Assembly: GCA_023380675.1 (NCBI GenBank)
Contig: JAMCRS010000255.1
Span: 1-6,762 of the forward strand
Source: Chloroflexota bacterium
GTDB lineage: Bacteria > Chloroflexota > Anaerolineae > UBA4142
Direction of reading: 5' to 3'
Length of the DNA: 6,762 nucleotides
Under the pieces are notes generated by a model. That model was not told where the DNA came from, did not search any database, and was given only the letters and a program-made list of their open reading frames with translations. Position numbers and translations under genes: made by a program. Positions within the stretch are counted from its first letter, which is position 1; the number at the start of each line of letters is the position of its first letter. Below, one piece after another: positions 5,438 through 6,762 of the stretch.

Positions 5438-6762
5438 CTACAGTCCGTAAATCTCCCCGAACTTGGACCTCAAGTACGTGACGTACGACCGCGTCTGCAG
5501 CGGTTCGCCGGTGATCCGCCTTGCGAGCTCGTCCAGCGTGTACTTGCGGCCGTGCTGATGCAGGTTCCCGCGCAGCCAAGCCAAGAGCCCGCCGAACTCC
5601 CCCTGCTCGATCTGCGCCGGCAGCGACGGCAGGTCGCGCACAACCCTTTCGAACAACTGAAGCGAAAAGACCGTGCCGAGCGAATAGGTGGCAAAGTACC
5701 CGACGCTTCCGATCGACCAATGAATGTCCTGCAGACAACCTCGGGCGTCGTCCGGCGGAACGATTCCAAGGTATTCCTTCATCTTGGCGTTCCACGCCTC
5801 GGGCAGATCGGCCACTTTGAGCTTGCGCTCGACCAGGTCGTTCTCGAGCTCAAAGCGCAGCATGATGTGAAGGCTGTAGGTCACCTCGTCCGCTTCCACC
5901 CGAATGAGCGACGGCTCGACCTTGTTGATGGCCCGATAAAATGATTCGACGTCCTGGTCGGCCAGTTGGGCGGGAAAGACGTCACGCAGTCGTGGAAAAT
6001 AGAACTTCCAGAACTCGCGGCTGCGCCCTATCACGTTCTCCCACAGGCGTGACTGTGACTCGTGCGCGCCGAGGGACGCACCCCCGGCGAGCGGAGTGCG
6101 CTCGAGCTCCGGCCGGTACCCCATGTCGTACAACGCGTGTCCGGTCTCGTGGATGGTTCCGAAGAGCGCCATCGGAAGGAAATGGCGGTCCACGCGTGTG
6201 GTGATGCGCGTGTCGCCGAGACTGAACCCGGTCGTAAAGGGATGGACCGACTTATCCTGACGTCCGCACGCAAAGTCGAATCCCATCCGACGGATCACTT
6301 CGATGCCAAAGTCCCACTGCTTTTTCTCGTCGTAATCGCGATGCAAACACGCGTCGTCGGCCCCGTCGCCCTTTGCCGCAATCGCGCGCACGAGCGGGAT
6401 CAGCTCCTGCTTGAGACCGTCGAACATCGTTGCGACCTGCGACGTCGTCATCTCCGGCTCGTACTCGTCGAGCAGCGCGTCGTAGATGCGATCCTCGAAT
6501 CCCAGATAGTTGGCCAGCCGAATCTCCAGCTCGACGATCTTTTCGAGGTCGGGCTGAAAGCGCTTGAAATCGGACTCGGCGCGCGCCTGCGTCCACGATC
6601 CCAACGCGAGTGCCGTCGTGCGCGCAATCTCCTCGACCAGCTCCGGCGGGACTCGCTTGGCCTTGTCGTAGTCGCGTCGAGTGACGCGGACCAGGCTCGC
6701 CTCGTCCGAGTCATAGTCCAGCTTGGCGGCGTAATCCTCGAGGTCGCTCAAGAGCTCAAGAT
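5438..6762 (-). CDS. M32 family metallocarboxypeptidase (carboxypeptidase Taq), N-terminus beyond the window
   Basis: M32 enzymes are cytoplasmic zinc carboxypeptidases that remove C-terminal residues from peptides with broad specificity. About 440 residues are visible; family members have about 500, so roughly 60 N-terminal residues lie off the right edge and the frame stays open to position 6762. The TTG at 6751 is internal and not the start. Landmarks in order: SLVRVTRRDYDKAKRVPPELV near the visible start, HPFTTGFSLGDTRITTR, the zinc motif HETGH (codons 6151-6137) in GTIHETGHALYDMG, and HESQSRLWEN, whose Glu (6061-6059) is the third zinc ligand, 30 residues after the first His as in the Pyrococcus furiosus enzyme. 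The end, SYVTYLRSKFGEIYGL, is the usual C-terminus. The gene converges on the M1 peptidase gene, with 82 nt between stop codons and no clear terminator there. The promoter is outside the window. Confidence 0.95.
   Translation of the reverse strand, partial: LELLSDLEDYAAKLDYDSDEASLVRVTRRDYDKAKRVPPELVEEIARTTALALGSWTQARAESDFKRFQPDLEKIVELEIRLANYLGFEDRIYDALLDEYEPEMTTSQVATMFDGLKQELIPLVRAIAAKGDGADDACLHRDYDEKKQWDFGIEVIRRMGFDFACGRQDKSVHPFTTGFSLGDTRITTRVDRHFLPMALFGTIHETGHALYDMGYRPELERTPLAGGASLGAHESQSRLWENVIGRSREFWKFYFPRLRDVFPAQLADQDVESFYRAINKVEPSLIRVEADEVTYSLHIMLRFELENDLVERKLKVADLPEAWNAKMKEYLGIVPPDDARGCLQDIHWSIGSVGYFATYSLGTVFSLQLFERVVRDLPSLPAQIEQGEFGGLLAWLRGNLHQHGRKYTLDELARRITGEPLQTRSYVTYLRSKFGEIYGL

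Overview
The window looks like a stretch of GC-rich bacterial chromosome. It holds only housekeeping and ordinary accessory genes: I see no mobile element, CRISPR array, tRNA, rRNA or phage gene. Several traits fit Chloroflexota or a related lineage: a Pro/Thr-linker lipoprotein form of M1 peptidase, a DUF5679-type mini-protein, and a LysE-type permease with an NPYW motif. This placement is an inference from family resemblance and was not tested by phylogeny.

Layout. On the minus strand, rpsO (ribosomal protein S15, 2545 to 2276) precedes pnp (polynucleotide phosphorylase, from 1940 to the left window edge), the classic rpsO-pnp order. A very good sigma-70-type promoter reads into rpsO. The 335-nt spacer before pnp is rich in inverted repeats and looks like a structured leader or attenuator. 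As sequenced, pnp carries a frameshift near 358-362, and the KH/S1 RNA-binding part follows in another frame with no stop codon. On the plus strand, divergent from rpsO, lie a LysE/RhtB-type permease (2703-3356), a 62-residue DUF5679-like zinc-ribbon protein with its own strong promoter (3555-3743), a clean intrinsic terminator (3771-3795), and a lipoprotein M1 metallopeptidase (3820-5355) that begins only 24 nt after the terminator T-tract. Converging from the right is an M32 carboxypeptidase (carboxypeptidase Taq family, 5438 to the right edge, N-terminus missing).

How the parts work together. S15 and PNPase link ribosome assembly with RNA turnover and are co-transcribed in many bacteria. 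The M1 and M32 enzymes are both zinc exopeptidases but face each other, so they are neighbours and not an operon. The permease and the small protein have separate promoters.

I did not find a convincing new system. The points most worth checking are the pnp frameshift, the structured pnp leader, the terminator just before the M1 gene, the missing zinc-ligand cysteine in the small protein, and a LexA-like palindrome beside its promoter.
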